Shown here: piece after piece, positions 1 through 8,384 of the stretch
Layout: the number at the start of each line of letters is the position of its first letter
Position numbering within the stretch: the stretch's first letter is position 1
Assembly: GCA_963609725.1 (NCBI GenBank)
Contig: CAVDLI010000003.1
Location: 1-47,251, forward strand
Direction: 5' to 3'
DNA length: 47,251 nt
From: UBA9732 sp963609725
Lineage (GTDB): Bacteria > Spirochaetota > Spirochaetia > Sphaerochaetales > Sphaerochaetaceae
Made by a program: the position numbers and the translations under genes
Notes under the pieces: model-generated
What the model was told of the DNA's origin: nothing
Databases searched by the model: none
The model's input: only the letters and a program-made list of their open reading frames with translations

Positions 1-76
1 AAAATGCAACTTCACCTTGGACGGCTTTGTGTTGCATTTACTTTTTCAATTAACCTTGGAAGTGTTATTATAAAGA

Positions 77-102
77 GTTTATATGTTTTGTTTATATGTT
101 CT
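77..102. repeat. Tandem 13-bp repeat in the region before rpe
   Basis: Two adjacent 13-mers, GTTTATATGTTTT (77-89) and GTTTATATGTTCT (90-102), differ at one base. They lie in an AT-rich stretch (1-251) with no convincing gene. An octamer ACCTTGGA also occurs twice nearby (14-21 and 53-60). No function is assigned. The repeats could be slippage products or part of an upstream control region. Confidence 0.5.
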
Positions 103-128
103 GGTCGTTGTTTGTTGAAAAGTTTTTA

Positions 129-172
129 ACAAATTTTGCATATTTTGTGCAAAATTTGTGGTAAAATACTAT
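129..172 (+). promoter_or_regulatory. Perfect palindrome over a candidate promoter for the rpe-recA operon
   Basis: ACAAATTTTGCA (129-140) and TGCAAAATTTGT (148-159) form a perfect 12-bp inverted repeat around a 7-nt spacer. No T-run follows, so it does not look like an intrinsic terminator. A possible promoter overlaps it: TTGTGC (145-150), 16-bp spacer, TACTAT (167-172). Its -35 lies in the right arm, which is the geometry expected of a repressor operator. The palindrome is seen directly. The promoter and operator roles are inference. Confidence 0.45.
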
Positions 173-186
173 AAAAATGTTAAGGA

Positions 187-221
187 TTTTTGAATAAAAC
201 AGTCATTTTGGTATTCAAAAA
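187..221 (+). other. Stem-loop in the leader of rpe
   Basis: TTTTTGAATA (187-196) and TATTCAAAAA (212-221) are a perfect 10-bp inverted repeat with a 15-nt loop, placed between the candidate promoter and the rpe start. It is AT-rich and has no following T-tract, so it is more likely an mRNA leader hairpin than a terminator. Confidence 0.4.
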
Positions 222-251
222 TAAACCAATAAATGGTATAAGTTAAGCAGT

Positions 252-908
252 ATGGAAAGAAGAATAAAAATTGCTCCGTCAGTCTTGTCTGCTGACTTTT
301 CTGCAATGCGTGAAGCCTTAAGAGAAATTGATGAAAGTGGTGCTCCATGGATTCATCTTGATGTTATGGATGGTTCATTTGTCCCTAATATCACGTTTGG
401 ACAAAAGTTTATTAAGGACATAAGACCTCATTCAAAACTTTTTTTTGACACTCATTTGATGATTGAAAACCCAATGAAATATTTAAGTGAATTTGCATCT
501 TCAGGTTCTCAATCTATTACATTTCATTATGAGGCGTGTGAGAACCCAATTCCTGTTTTACGAAAAATTAGAGAAGTTGGGTGTTTGGCTGGAATCTCTA
601 TTAAGCCTGATACAAATGTAGAAGTTTTAGAACCGCTTTTAGATGAATTTGACATTGTGTTAGTAATGAGTGTTAACCCTGGCTTTGGAGGACAATCTTT
701 CATCCCTAGCAGTTTAGACAAAGTAAAATGGTTAAAAGAAAACAGAAAAGATAGAAAATATCTCATCTCAATTGATGGAGGTATTAACGAGCAAACTATC
801 AATGCTGTATATGAAGCAGGAATTGACATTGCTGTTACAGGTTCTGCTTTCTTTAAGTCAAATAACAAGAAACTTTTTGTTGATAACATGTCTCTGGGAA
901 TGAGGTAA
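252..908 (+). CDS. rpe: Ribulose-phosphate 3-epimerase
   Basis: This cytosolic enzyme interconverts D-ribulose 5-phosphate and D-xylulose 5-phosphate in the pentose phosphate pathway. The 218-residue product has the full TIM-barrel signature: IAPSVLSADF near the N-terminus, HLDVMDGSFVPNITFG (residues about 35-50) with metal-binding His and Asp, SVNPGFGGQSF for phosphate binding, and IDGGI with the second catalytic Asp. Length is normal for the family. The start follows a poor ribosome-binding site, but the N-terminus aligns with known family starts. It is first in a tight operon, with dtd beginning 4 nt after its stop. Confidence 0.95.
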   Translation: MERRIKIAPSVLSADFSAMREALREIDESGAPWIHLDVMDGSFVPNITFGQKFIKDIRPHSKLFFDTHLMIENPMKYLSEFASSGSQSITFHYEACENPIPVLRKIREVGCLAGISIKPDTNVEVLEPLLDEFDIVLVMSVNPGFGGQSFIPSSLDKVKWLKENRKDRKYLISIDGGINEQTINAVYEAGIDIAVTGSAFFKSNNKKLFVDNMSLGMR

Positions 909-912
909 TCCA

Positions 913-1371
913 ATGAGAGCGGTAATACAAAGAGTAAAAACTGCAAGCATTACTGTTGAAAATAAGACAGTTGGTTCAATAGACAATGGGCTTTTAATTT
1001 ATTTGGGTGTATGTGACAACGATGATTATTGCACATGTTCCAAAATGGCTGACAAAATTGCAAAATTACGAATTTTTTGTGATGAAAATGACAAGATGAA
1101 TTTAAGTATTTCTGATGTGAATGGAAGTTTTCTTGTAGTAAGTCAATTTACATTATATGCAAATCTTCACAGAGGAAATAGACCTTCTTATGACGGAGCC
1201 GGAAAACCAGAACATGCTAAAATGCTTTATGAATATTTTATCAATTTACTGAAGCAAAAAGGATTTAGTGTTGAAAATGGTATATTTGGAGCACATATGC
1301 ATGTCTGTTATGAAAACGATGGTCCTGTAACAATTCTTATGGATTCAGAGACATTGTTTTTAAGAACTTAA
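913..1371 (+). CDS. dtd: D-aminoacyl-tRNA deacylase
   Basis: The enzyme hydrolyses D-amino acids mischarged on tRNA and so protects protein synthesis from D-residues. Both active-site signatures of the DTD family are present: SQFTLYA (residues about 77-83) and the Gly-cisPro motif NDGPVT near residue 136. The start MRAVIQRV is the family consensus and 152 residues is a typical length. It lies between rpe and recA with very short gaps, so it is probably co-transcribed with them. Confidence 0.95.
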   Translation: MRAVIQRVKTASITVENKTVGSIDNGLLIYLGVCDNDDYCTCSKMADKIAKLRIFCDENDKMNLSISDVNGSFLVVSQFTLYANLHRGNRPSYDGAGKPEHAKMLYEYFINLLKQKGFSVENGIFGAHMHVCYENDGPVTILMDSETLFLRT

Positions 1372-1398
1372 AATTGTTCATTTCGTTAGGAGTTAAAT

Positions 1399-2466
1399 AT
1401 GGCAAAAGAAAAACTTGTAGAAGAGAAAATGAGTGACGAAAAAAAGAATTCTATTCTCAAACAAAAAATTGAAGCTCTAGAAGCAGCAAGGCAACAAATA
1501 GATAAAGAATTTGGAAAAGGTTCTCTTATGAGACTTGGAGACAGCTCTGTTTCTAAAAACGTAGAAGTAATACCTTCTGGATCCATACTTCTAGATGAAG
1601 CATTGGGAGTTGGTGGGTATCCAAGAGGAAGAATTATTGAAATCTATGGACCTGAGTCTTCAGGAAAGACAACCTTAGCTCTTCATGCCATAGCTGAGGC
1701 TCAAAAAGCCGGTGGAATTGCTGCCTTTATTGATGCTGAACATGCACTTGATCCCACATATGCAAGAAAACTTGGAGTAGATACTGATGAACTGTGGATT
1801 TCACAACCAGACAGTGGAGAGCAGGCCCTTGAAGTTGCAGAATCACTAGTTAGAAGTGGTGCTGTTGATATAATAGTTGTCGACTCCGTTGCAGCTCTTA
1901 CACCACAGGCTGAGCTAGAAGGTGATATGGGAGATTCTCACATGGGTCTTCAAGCGCGTCTTATGAGCCAGGCATTACGAAAGTTAACCGGCATACTTGC
2001 TAAAAGCAAAACAACAATCATTTTTATAAACCAAATTAGAATGAAAATTGGGGTTATGTTTGGCAACCCAGAGACAACAACTGGAGGTAATGCTCTTAAA
2101 TTTTATAGTTCTGTTAGACTTGACGTTCGTAAGATTGAGACCATTTCTAAAGGTGCTGACGAATTCATTGGGAACAGAGTTAGAGTAAAGATTGTAAAAA
2201 ATAAAGTTGCACCTCCATTTAGAAAAGTTGAGTTGGATTTATATTTTAATGAAGGAATATCTTATGCTGGAGGGCTTTTAGATGGAGCCTTAAAGCATGG
2301 ACTTCTTGAAAAAACAGGTTCTTGGTATTCATATAATGGAGAGAAAATAGGACAAGGCAGAGACAATGTCATTGCTTTCTTAAAACAAAATCCAGATATC
2401 ATGGCAGAACTTGATGCAAAACTTAGAGAAGCTATCTTTGGTGCTAATGAAAAAACTCAGGAGTAA
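1399..2466 (+). CDS. recA: Recombinase RecA
   Basis: This is the central homologous-recombination and SOS-activating ATPase. Walker A is GPESSGKTT at residues 84-92. Further hallmarks are FIDAEHALDP, the Walker B region IIVVDSVAALTP, loop L2 with FGNPETTTGGNALKFY, and NQIRMKIGVMFG. The 355-residue product has about 10-15 extra N-terminal residues, and a second ATG at 1429 would give a more standard start. I keep 1399 because TAGGAGTT lies a few bases upstream. No SOS box is evident in the 27 nt before it, so expression probably comes from the operon promoter. Confidence 0.97.
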   Translation: MAKEKLVEEKMSDEKKNSILKQKIEALEAARQQIDKEFGKGSLMRLGDSSVSKNVEVIPSGSILLDEALGVGGYPRGRIIEIYGPESSGKTTLALHAIAEAQKAGGIAAFIDAEHALDPTYARKLGVDTDELWISQPDSGEQALEVAESLVRSGAVDIIVVDSVAALTPQAELEGDMGDSHMGLQARLMSQALRKLTGILAKSKTTIIFINQIRMKIGVMFGNPETTTGGNALKFYSSVRLDVRKIETISKGADEFIGNRVRVKIVKNKVAPPFRKVELDLYFNEGISYAGGLLDGALKHGLLEKTGSWYSYNGEKIGQGRDNVIAFLKQNPDIMAELDAKLREAIFGANEKTQE

Positions 2467-2477
2467 ATAAAACTTAT

Positions 2478-3291
2478 ATGGTTGAGTTTCATACTAGTGC
2501 TTATGATGGTCCTTTAGATGTTCTATTAGCATACATACAAAAAGCGCAGATCAACATTTATGATATCCCNNNNNNNNNNTCAAATTACAGATCAATTTTT
2601 GGAATACATTCATCATGCAGAGCAAATAGGACTACAGGATTTATCAGAATTTTATAAAATGGCAGCTGAGCTTATTTGGATTAAAAGTCAAATGATGCTT
2701 CCAATTGAAGTCGAATTTGATGAACAATATGTTGACCCTAGAGAAGAACTAGTTGAAAGACTTTTGGAATACTCAAAATTCAAAAAATATTCTGAGCTTC
2801 TTTTGGGCAATGATAAATCTGATGACCTTGTTGTTCAAAGAAAAAAATCGGAATTTATGATTCCTTTCTCAGATGAAGAATTGTGGGAAAATGTAACAGT
2901 CAATGATCTTCTTCAATCGTTTGCAAAAATGATGGAGAACTATAATTTTATTGAAGAAAAAGTATTCAACATTTATGAAGATGTATCTGAAAAAGAAAAA
3001 GTTGCACTAATGAATGAGCTTTTTGAAACTCATACTTCAATAATGTTCTCTGATTTATTTGTCAAAAAGACTCCAGAGCATGTAATTTGTTCTTTCTTGG
3101 CTGTTCTGGAAGCTGTTAAAGATAAAATAGTTCTTGTGGAACAGCCAGAGCCATTTGGTGATATGATTCTTACAAAAAGACCAATTGATTGGAATCCAAA
3201 TCTAGCAGATGACTATGATGACCAGTATGATGAGATAGTTGAAAATCAACTTGAAGATAGTGATGATTTTTCTGTTCATGATGACTTTTAG
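2478..3291 (+). CDS. scpA: Segregation and condensation protein A (interrupted by an N gap)
   Basis: ScpA is the kleisin subunit that bridges Smc heads and pairs with ScpB in chromosome segregation. The true start is the ATG at 2478. It opens with MVEFHTSAYDGPLDVLLAYI, matching the kleisin N-terminus, and runs into INIYDIP just before the gap. After the gap the reading continues as QITDQFLEYIHHAEQ, then the AAELIWIKSQMMLP helix and a C-terminal winged-helix region. The parts before and after the 10 N are in different frames, because N-run length is arbitrary. The stop is TAG. scpB follows after 17 nt. Confidence 0.9.
2570..2579. other. Assembly gap of 10 N inside scpA
   Basis: Ten undetermined bases interrupt the scpA codons between IYDIP and QITDQF. 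The flanks are only in frame if the real number of missing bases is a multiple of three. ScpA homologues usually have two residues at this point (for example IPVAKITEQ in Bacillus), which would mean six bases. Confidence 0.97.
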
Positions 3292-3308
3292 AACGCAATT
3301 AAGATATA

Positions 3309-3863
3309 ATGGCCACAATGACGTTAAATGAAAATGCAAGATTAATTGAAGCCGTACTTTTTTTAGAAAATGAACCTCTATCTGTTGAACGAATTTGTAA
3401 AATGACAGGAATAGGGGAAAATGATGTTAAAAATGCTCTTAATGAGTTATCTGATGCGTTTTATTCTGCAGACCATGGCTTGGCATTGGTTGAATCAGCA
3501 GAAACGTTTTCATTTGTTCCTTGTACAAATTTGAATGAAAAACTAAGAGCATGCTATGGTAAAAAAATAGATAAACGGCTGTCAAAAGCTGCAATGGAAA
3601 CATTGGCCATAGTTGCTTATTCTCAACCAATAACTAGGGGAGAGATTACAAAAATCAGAGGTGTTGTCTCAGATTCTATAATTAGGATTTTAAGAGAAAG
3701 AGATTATATAAAAGTTGTTGGAAGAAAAGATGTTCAAGGGCATCCTTGCTTATATGGTACAACAAGGAAGTTTCTTTATACATTTAAGCTTGAAACAATA
3801 AGCAATTTACCACGGCTTTCTGAAATTGACAGACAGAGGTTCGAAAAAGAAGATGAAAATTGA
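3309..3863 (+). CDS. scpB: Segregation and condensation protein B
   Basis: ScpB dimerises through winged-helix domains and binds ScpA in the Smc complex. The 184-residue product shows the family pattern: LIEAVLFLENEPLSVERI at the N-terminus and LSKAAMETLAIVAYSQPITRGEITKIRG (residues about 92-119) in the second winged helix, followed by GHPCLYGTTRKFL. It lies directly after scpA. Its end overlaps the start of rluB by 11 nt, so translation of the two is probably coupled. Confidence 0.95.
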   Translation: MATMTLNENARLIEAVLFLENEPLSVERICKMTGIGENDVKNALNELSDAFYSADHGLALVESAETFSFVPCTNLNEKLRACYGKKIDKRLSKAAMETLAIVAYSQPITRGEITKIRGVVSDSIIRILRERDYIKVVGRKDVQGHPCLYGTTRKFLYTFKLETISNLPRLSEIDRQRFEKEDEN

Positions 3864-4626
3864 ATATCCAATTAGATTACAAAGTTACATTGCCAAGTGT
3901 GGAGTATCTTCAAGACGAGGCAGTGAAAATTTAATAACTCAAGGTCGCGTTAAAGTTAACAATAAACGCGTTACAGAACTGGGAACAAAAGTCAATGAAA
4001 ACGATATCGTTTATGTTGATGATTTTCTTGTAGAACCAGAAGAAAAAGATTACTACTATGCTCTCAATAAACCAAAAGGTTTTGTTTGCACAAATTTTGA
4101 CCCAAACTAGACAGCATATGCAAGAGATTTAATTGATGTTCCAGAGCGTAATCTTTTGTTTAATGTAGGACGATTAGATAAAGATTCACAAGGTCTTATT
4201 TTATTTACAAATGACGGTGATTTTGCAAACTTGATAATGCATCCGTCATCAGAAACAGAAAAAGAGTACATAGTAAAGACTGATCTAGATATTCTTAAAA
4301 AAGACATGGACGATGCTTATAGAGGTTTAATCAAACCATACAGAATTAAGTCGTACAAAATATTGGGCAAACGAGATGTAAGTGTAGTTCTTACTGAAGG
4401 AAAAAACAGAGAAATACGTAACATGTTTGAGGCCATGGGATATGAAGTTAAAAGACTTATTAGAGTAAGAATTGGCCACATTGAACTTGAAGATTTGGGA
4501 ATTGGAAAGTTTAGAAAACTCACAAAAAAGGAAGTTGCTTCTCTCATAGAAGAAGCACAATCAAAACAGCCCAAGAATATGAATCTTCATGATGTACATT
4601 CAACAACTATACGCAAGGAAAAATAA
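3853..4626 (+). pseudogene. rluB: Pseudouridine synthase of the RluB/RsuA family, interrupted by an in-frame TAG
   Basis: The family isomerises a specific rRNA uridine. The reading starts at ATG 3853, overlapping scpB. An S4 RNA-binding domain comes first (LQSYIAKCGVSSRRGSENLI), then ALNKPKGFVCTNFDPN, then TAG at 4108-4110. The same frame resumes at once with TAYARDLIDVPERNLLFNVGRLD, which holds the catalytic Asp, and runs through LTEGKNREIRNMFEAMGYEV to 4626. Apart from one codon the 257-residue protein is complete. One base change (CAG or AAG to TAG) explains it. It may be a recent nonsense mutation or a base-call error. The downstream half starts at ATG 4156 without its RNA-binding domain. 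Confidence 0.85.
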
Positions 4627-4628
4627 TT

Positions 4629-5273
4629 ATGGTGATTGCAATTGATGGTCCCGCAGGTGTTGGAAAAAGTTCTATAGCAAAACTTGTTGCTCAAAAGTTA
4701 GGAATTTATTACCTAAATTCAGGGAATTTTTATAGAGGAGCAACTTATAGAATTTTGAATTTAGGATTAGATCCTTCTAATCCACAAGATTGCATAAAAG
4801 CTACAAAAGATGCTGATTTTGATATTAAAGACGGTCGTTTCTATTTAGACGGAGAAGATGTTGAAGATAAACTCCATGAGACCTCTATTGATTTGTGGTC
4901 ATCTAAGGTCTCTGTTAATCCTGAAGTAAGAAGTATTGTTAATGAGAGAATTCATGATTTGACAAAGAAGATAGATGTGATTGCAGAGGGTAGGGACATG
5001 ACAACAGTTGTTTTCCCTGATGCAAAGTATAAATTTTACTTTGATGCACAACCTGAAATAAGAGCAAAACGGCGTTATGAGCAAAATCCAGGGAATATGG
5101 ACTATGCTACGATCTTGAAAGAAATAAACGAAAGAGATGAAATTGATAAAAATAAACCCGTTGGAGGGTTAAAAATTGCACCAGGTGCCATTTATGTAGA
5201 TACTTCATACTTGACCATAAATGAAGTTTGTGCGAAAGTGATAGGAGCCGTAAAAGGCACATTAGAAATATAA
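4629..5273 (+). CDS. cmk: Cytidylate kinase
   Basis: It phosphorylates CMP and dCMP with ATP in pyrimidine nucleotide supply. The P-loop GPAGVGKSS is at residues 7-15. NSGNFYRGATYR, IAEGRDMTTVVFPDA (the CMP-kinase GRD motif) and INERDEIDKNKPVGGL also fit. The usual GR-DIGT becomes GRDMTT, a mild variant. The 214-residue length is normal. It follows rluB by 2 nt and precedes rpsA by 17 nt. In T. pallidum, as I recall, cmk and rpsA are reported as one fused gene; here they are separate and in different frames. Confidence 0.94.
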   Translation: MVIAIDGPAGVGKSSIAKLVAQKLGIYYLNSGNFYRGATYRILNLGLDPSNPQDCIKATKDADFDIKDGRFYLDGEDVEDKLHETSIDLWSSKVSVNPEVRSIVNERIHDLTKKIDVIAEGRDMTTVVFPDAKYKFYFDAQPEIRAKRRYEQNPGNMDYATILKEINERDEIDKNKPVGGLKIAPGAIYVDTSYLTINEVCAKVIGAVKGTLEI

Positions 5274-5290
5274 GGATCAGGAGAACAAAA

Positions 5291-6994
5291 GTGTCTGAAG
5301 AAAGAGAAATGCAAAACAAAGATACCGATATGCAGAGTGTACTGCAGGAGGAATATCTAAAATCTCTTGATGGAATCGAGGACGGTCAGCTCGTTACCGG
5401 TACTGTGGTTCAGGTCAATAACGAGTATGTGTTTGTTGATGTCGGTTACAAGTCTGAGGGAAGAATTTCAATGGATGAGTTCGATGAAGTCCCAGCTATT
5501 GGAGATTCCGTTACTGTTTTGATTGTCAACAAGGAAGGAAAGGGTGGTCAGGTCATCATTTCCAAGAAGAAAGCTGATGTAAAAGCTCGCAGTGAAGAAC
5601 TCAAACAAGCTGCTGAAACTAAAACTCCAGTCGAGGGAAAGTTTGTTAAAGTTATAAATGGTGGCTTTGAAGTAGATTTGGGTTCAGATTTCTATGGTTT
5701 CTGCCCACTCTCAAAGGCTGATATCACAAGAACAGAAAACCCAGAGTCTTTAATTGGCGTATCAGATTATTTCATCATTGAGAAATTCCACGGTGGCAAC
5801 AAGCTTAAGAGCGTTGTATCAAGACGTGATTATTTGGAAAAAAAGATTAAAGAGAATAAGGAAAAATTCTTCTCAACTGTAAAGATTGGGGACGTTGTTG
5901 AAGGCGTAGCCAAGTCATTTACAAGTTTTGGAGCATTTATTGACCTTGGTGGTTTTGACGGACTTCTTCATCTTAACGATATGTCTTGGGGACATGTAAA
6001 TCGTCCTCGTGATTATGTAAAGAAAGGTGAAAAAATTCAGCTTAGACTCATCAATATTGATCCGGAAACAAAGAAAATTAACCTTTCTCTAAAACACATG
6101 CAGGAAGATCCATGGACAACATTTGAAGATCATTTCAAGGTTGGAGATGTAGTTACAGCTCCAGTAACCAAAATGACTACATTTGGTGTTTTTATTGAGA
6201 TTGCTCCTGGAATTGAAGGTCTTGCTCATATTTCAGAACTTAGCTGGACAAAACGCATCAATAATCCAAAAGAAGTTCTTAATATTGGTGATGTTGTACA
6301 GTGCAAGATTCTTGGTTATGATCTTGAGAAAAAACGTGTTTCGCTTGGAATTAAACAGCTTGAAGCAAATCCTTGGGATACAATAGCTGAAAGATATCCA
6401 GTTGGAACGGTTCTTTCCAGACCTGTTGTAAAAATTACTAATAGTGGAGCATTTGTTAACCTGGAGGATGGAATTGATGGATTCCTTCATGTTGATGATG
6501 TTTCATGGACAAAGAAAATTAAGAATATGTCTTCGTTCTGTAAAGAAGGTGATGTTATTGATGTTACAATCACTAAGGTTGAGCCAGAAAACCGCAGAAT
6601 CAGACTTGGTGTCAAGCAGCTTGAAAGCAATCCTTGGCAGACTCTCAAGCACCAGTATCCAAAATTCTCCACAATCACAGGTACAGTATCAAATGTGACT
6701 GACTTTGGTGTGTTTGTGAAGGTTCTGGGCGATATCGAGGGCCTAATTCCAAAGTTCTCACTTGTTGGTCCAGATGAGGAGTATTCTGATGAAGTCCTTA
6801 AAAAGTTTAAGGTTGGAGACTCTGTGACAGCTATGGTCATGGAAGTTGATCCTAAAAATCAGAAACTTTCTCTCTCTATTAAAGAGATGAAAAAACGTGA
6901 CCAGCAGTCTGAAGTGGCTAAGTATATGTCAAACTCAGATGATGACGACACCGTCACCTTTGCAGACTTAATTTCTTCACGCGAGGAGAAATAA
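5291..6994 (+). CDS. rpsA: 30S ribosomal protein S1
   Basis: S1 binds mRNA on the 30S subunit and promotes initiation. I count six S1 OB-fold repeats, beginning about residues 26, 110, 200, 285, 370 and 460. The central ones carry the motif GAFIDL/GVFIEI...GLLHL/GLAHI...GEKIQLR. I choose GTG at 5291, which has GGAG about 8 nt upstream, rather than the longer frame that opens at 5228 inside cmk. ATG 5309 is an alternative. That gives 567 residues. Codon use is visibly less AT-rich than its neighbours, as expected for a highly expressed gene. Confidence 0.95.
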   Translation: MSEEREMQNKDTDMQSVLQEEYLKSLDGIEDGQLVTGTVVQVNNEYVFVDVGYKSEGRISMDEFDEVPAIGDSVTVLIVNKEGKGGQVIISKKKADVKARSEELKQAAETKTPVEGKFVKVINGGFEVDLGSDFYGFCPLSKADITRTENPESLIGVSDYFIIEKFHGGNKLKSVVSRRDYLEKKIKENKEKFFSTVKIGDVVEGVAKSFTSFGAFIDLGGFDGLLHLNDMSWGHVNRPRDYVKKGEKIQLRLINIDPETKKINLSLKHMQEDPWTTFEDHFKVGDVVTAPVTKMTTFGVFIEIAPGIEGLAHISELSWTKRINNPKEVLNIGDVVQCKILGYDLEKKRVSLGIKQLEANPWDTIAERYPVGTVLSRPVVKITNSGAFVNLEDGIDGFLHVDDVSWTKKIKNMSSFCKEGDVIDVTITKVEPENRRIRLGVKQLESNPWQTLKHQYPKFSTITGTVSNVTDFGVFVKVLGDIEGLIPKFSLVGPDEEYSDEVLKKFKVGDSVTAMVMEVDPKNQKLSLSIKEMKKRDQQSEVAKYMSNSDDDDTVTFADLISSREEK

Positions 6995-6998
6995 GGGA

Positions 6999-7667
6999 AT
7001 GGCGAAGAAAAAGTTGAATAAAGAAGTAGAGAATACCACTGAGCAGAAGCTCATTAATGGTATCTCTGCATTCTTTGAAAAAAATTTGAAAGTTATTCTT
7101 CTTGCACTTTTGGCAATTGCTCTTGTAGTTGTTATCATAATAATTGTTGCTAGTTCTTCTTCAAAGTCTAGTGATTCAGCGCAAATTAAGATTGCAGAGT
7201 TGGAAGAAAAGTACACAGAGCTCTCTATTGCAGAAGACCCTGATTGGGAGTCTCTTGAAACAGAACTTGCTTCTATGGTCAAAGGTTCTTCTTATACTTC
7301 TGTTAAAGCATCTTATTTGCTTGGTTTAGCTCATTTTGACCAAGAAGATTATAGCGCTGCAAAAGAAGCATTCCAAAAAGCTTATGAATTGAATACTGGA
7401 ATTTATCTTGCACCTCTTGCACTTGTGAATGAGGCTGCATGTTGTGAAGCTTTGGGAGATACAACTAGTGCTCTTGCACTCTACAATACAGTATTTGATA
7501 ATTACAAAGAGAGTGGAGTAGCTGCTAAAGCATTGTTTAATGTTGCAAGAATTTATCTCCAGCAGAATAACAACCAATTAGCTAAAACAACTTTTGAGCA
7601 AGTTGCAACTGATTATCCAAATTCAGAGTATGGCAAACTTGCAAAAAATATTGCTAACACACTTTAA
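6999..7667 (+). CDS. Membrane-anchored TPR protein
   Basis: The 222-residue product has a charged N-terminal segment, one hydrophobic helix (about residues 32-52, LKVILLALLAIALVVVIIII) and then TPR-like repeats ending in YLQQNNNQLAKTTFEQVATDYPNSEYGKLA. The topology suggests an inner-membrane anchor with a periplasmic TPR scaffold. It resembles YfgM in layout, but I cannot claim orthology. It starts 4 nt after rpsA, so it is co-transcribed. Its partner is unknown. Confidence 0.8.
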   Translation: MAKKKLNKEVENTTEQKLINGISAFFEKNLKVILLALLAIALVVVIIIIVASSSSKSSDSAQIKIAELEEKYTELSIAEDPDWESLETELASMVKGSSYTSVKASYLLGLAHFDQEDYSAAKEAFQKAYELNTGIYLAPLALVNEAACCEALGDTTSALALYNTVFDNYKESGVAAKALFNVARIYLQQNNNQLAKTTFEQVATDYPNSEYGKLAKNIANTL

Positions 7668-7679
7668 AAATAGGATGGC

Positions 7680-8384
7680 ATGAAAATGTCATACAGACAC
7701 CAATCTACAATAATGTTGCTCATAATTGTGATGGTGTCTGTTTTTTTATTCTCTTGCGGTATTCCTACTTATTGGGAGCCGTCAAATTCAACTGTAATAA
7801 GCAAGAACACATCTAATGAAGACCCTGTTAGTTTTAATGTTACTGTGAACTATTATGCAGGAGATGACGGGGACAACGCTCCTAATATTGGACTTTTGTT
7901 ATTGTATGTGTACACAGACACTGATATAAGTAGCAATAGTAGTTTTTATAATGCACTTGTAAAAGAGTTCAATTCAAGTTATAGAGGAACAAAACCTAGT
8001 GGAATATCTACACTAAAAGCGTCGTATAACACATCAATTTGGTCTTTTTCTTACGATGACGAAACTTTCAATGTATACGCTTTTACAGATTCAAATGACC
8101 AGTCAGTAGAAGCATTCAAATACAATAAAGATATTTCAAATAAAGAAGATTTCAGCACAAAATACACTCTAAGACTCAAAGAAACAAAAACTGATGGAGT
8201 GGAACTTTTTGTAGATAATTCAACGACTCTAGATAGCTCATTTAGCTTTGGTCTTAGTGAAGATAATTTGAATGATTTGAATGAAGCAAAATACATTCAT
8301 GTTTACGCTGCAATTAGTGCACAGGGAAACTATAGCAATATTTATTGGTCAGATCTTGTTTATGTTGGTTCTTTTGAAAACTAG
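7680..8384 (+). CDS. Predicted lipoprotein of unknown function
   Basis: The 234-residue product begins with a basic stretch and a hydrophobic segment ending in FLFSC, a spirochaete-style lipobox with the lipidated Cys near residue 26. The mature part is rich in Ser, Asn, Asp and Tyr and has alternating polar and aromatic residues, suggesting a beta-rich secreted domain. I recognise no family. It is the last gene of the rpe-recA operon, 12 nt after the TPR gene, and ends in TAG. An alternative ATG lies two codons downstream. Confidence 0.72.
   Translation: MKMSYRHQSTIMLLIIVMVSVFLFSCGIPTYWEPSNSTVISKNTSNEDPVSFNVTVNYYAGDDGDNAPNIGLLLLYVYTDTDISSNSSFYNALVKEFNSSYRGTKPSGISTLKASYNTSIWSFSYDDETFNVYAFTDSNDQSVEAFKYNKDISNKEDFSTKYTLRLKETKTDGVELFVDNSTTLDSSFSFGLSEDNLNDLNEAKYIHVYAAISAQGNYSNIYWSDLVYVGSFEN

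Noticed and set aside
4..129. A 41-codon open frame starting ATG at position 4
   Set aside because: There is no ribosome-binding site visible, the composition is that of AT-rich non-coding DNA, and repeats run through it. It could also be the tail of a gene outside the window; nothing supports either reading.
4108..4110. Genome-wide reassignment of TAG
   Set aside because: Several genes here end in TAG with no sensible extension beyond it, so TAG works as a stop. The rluB case is local.
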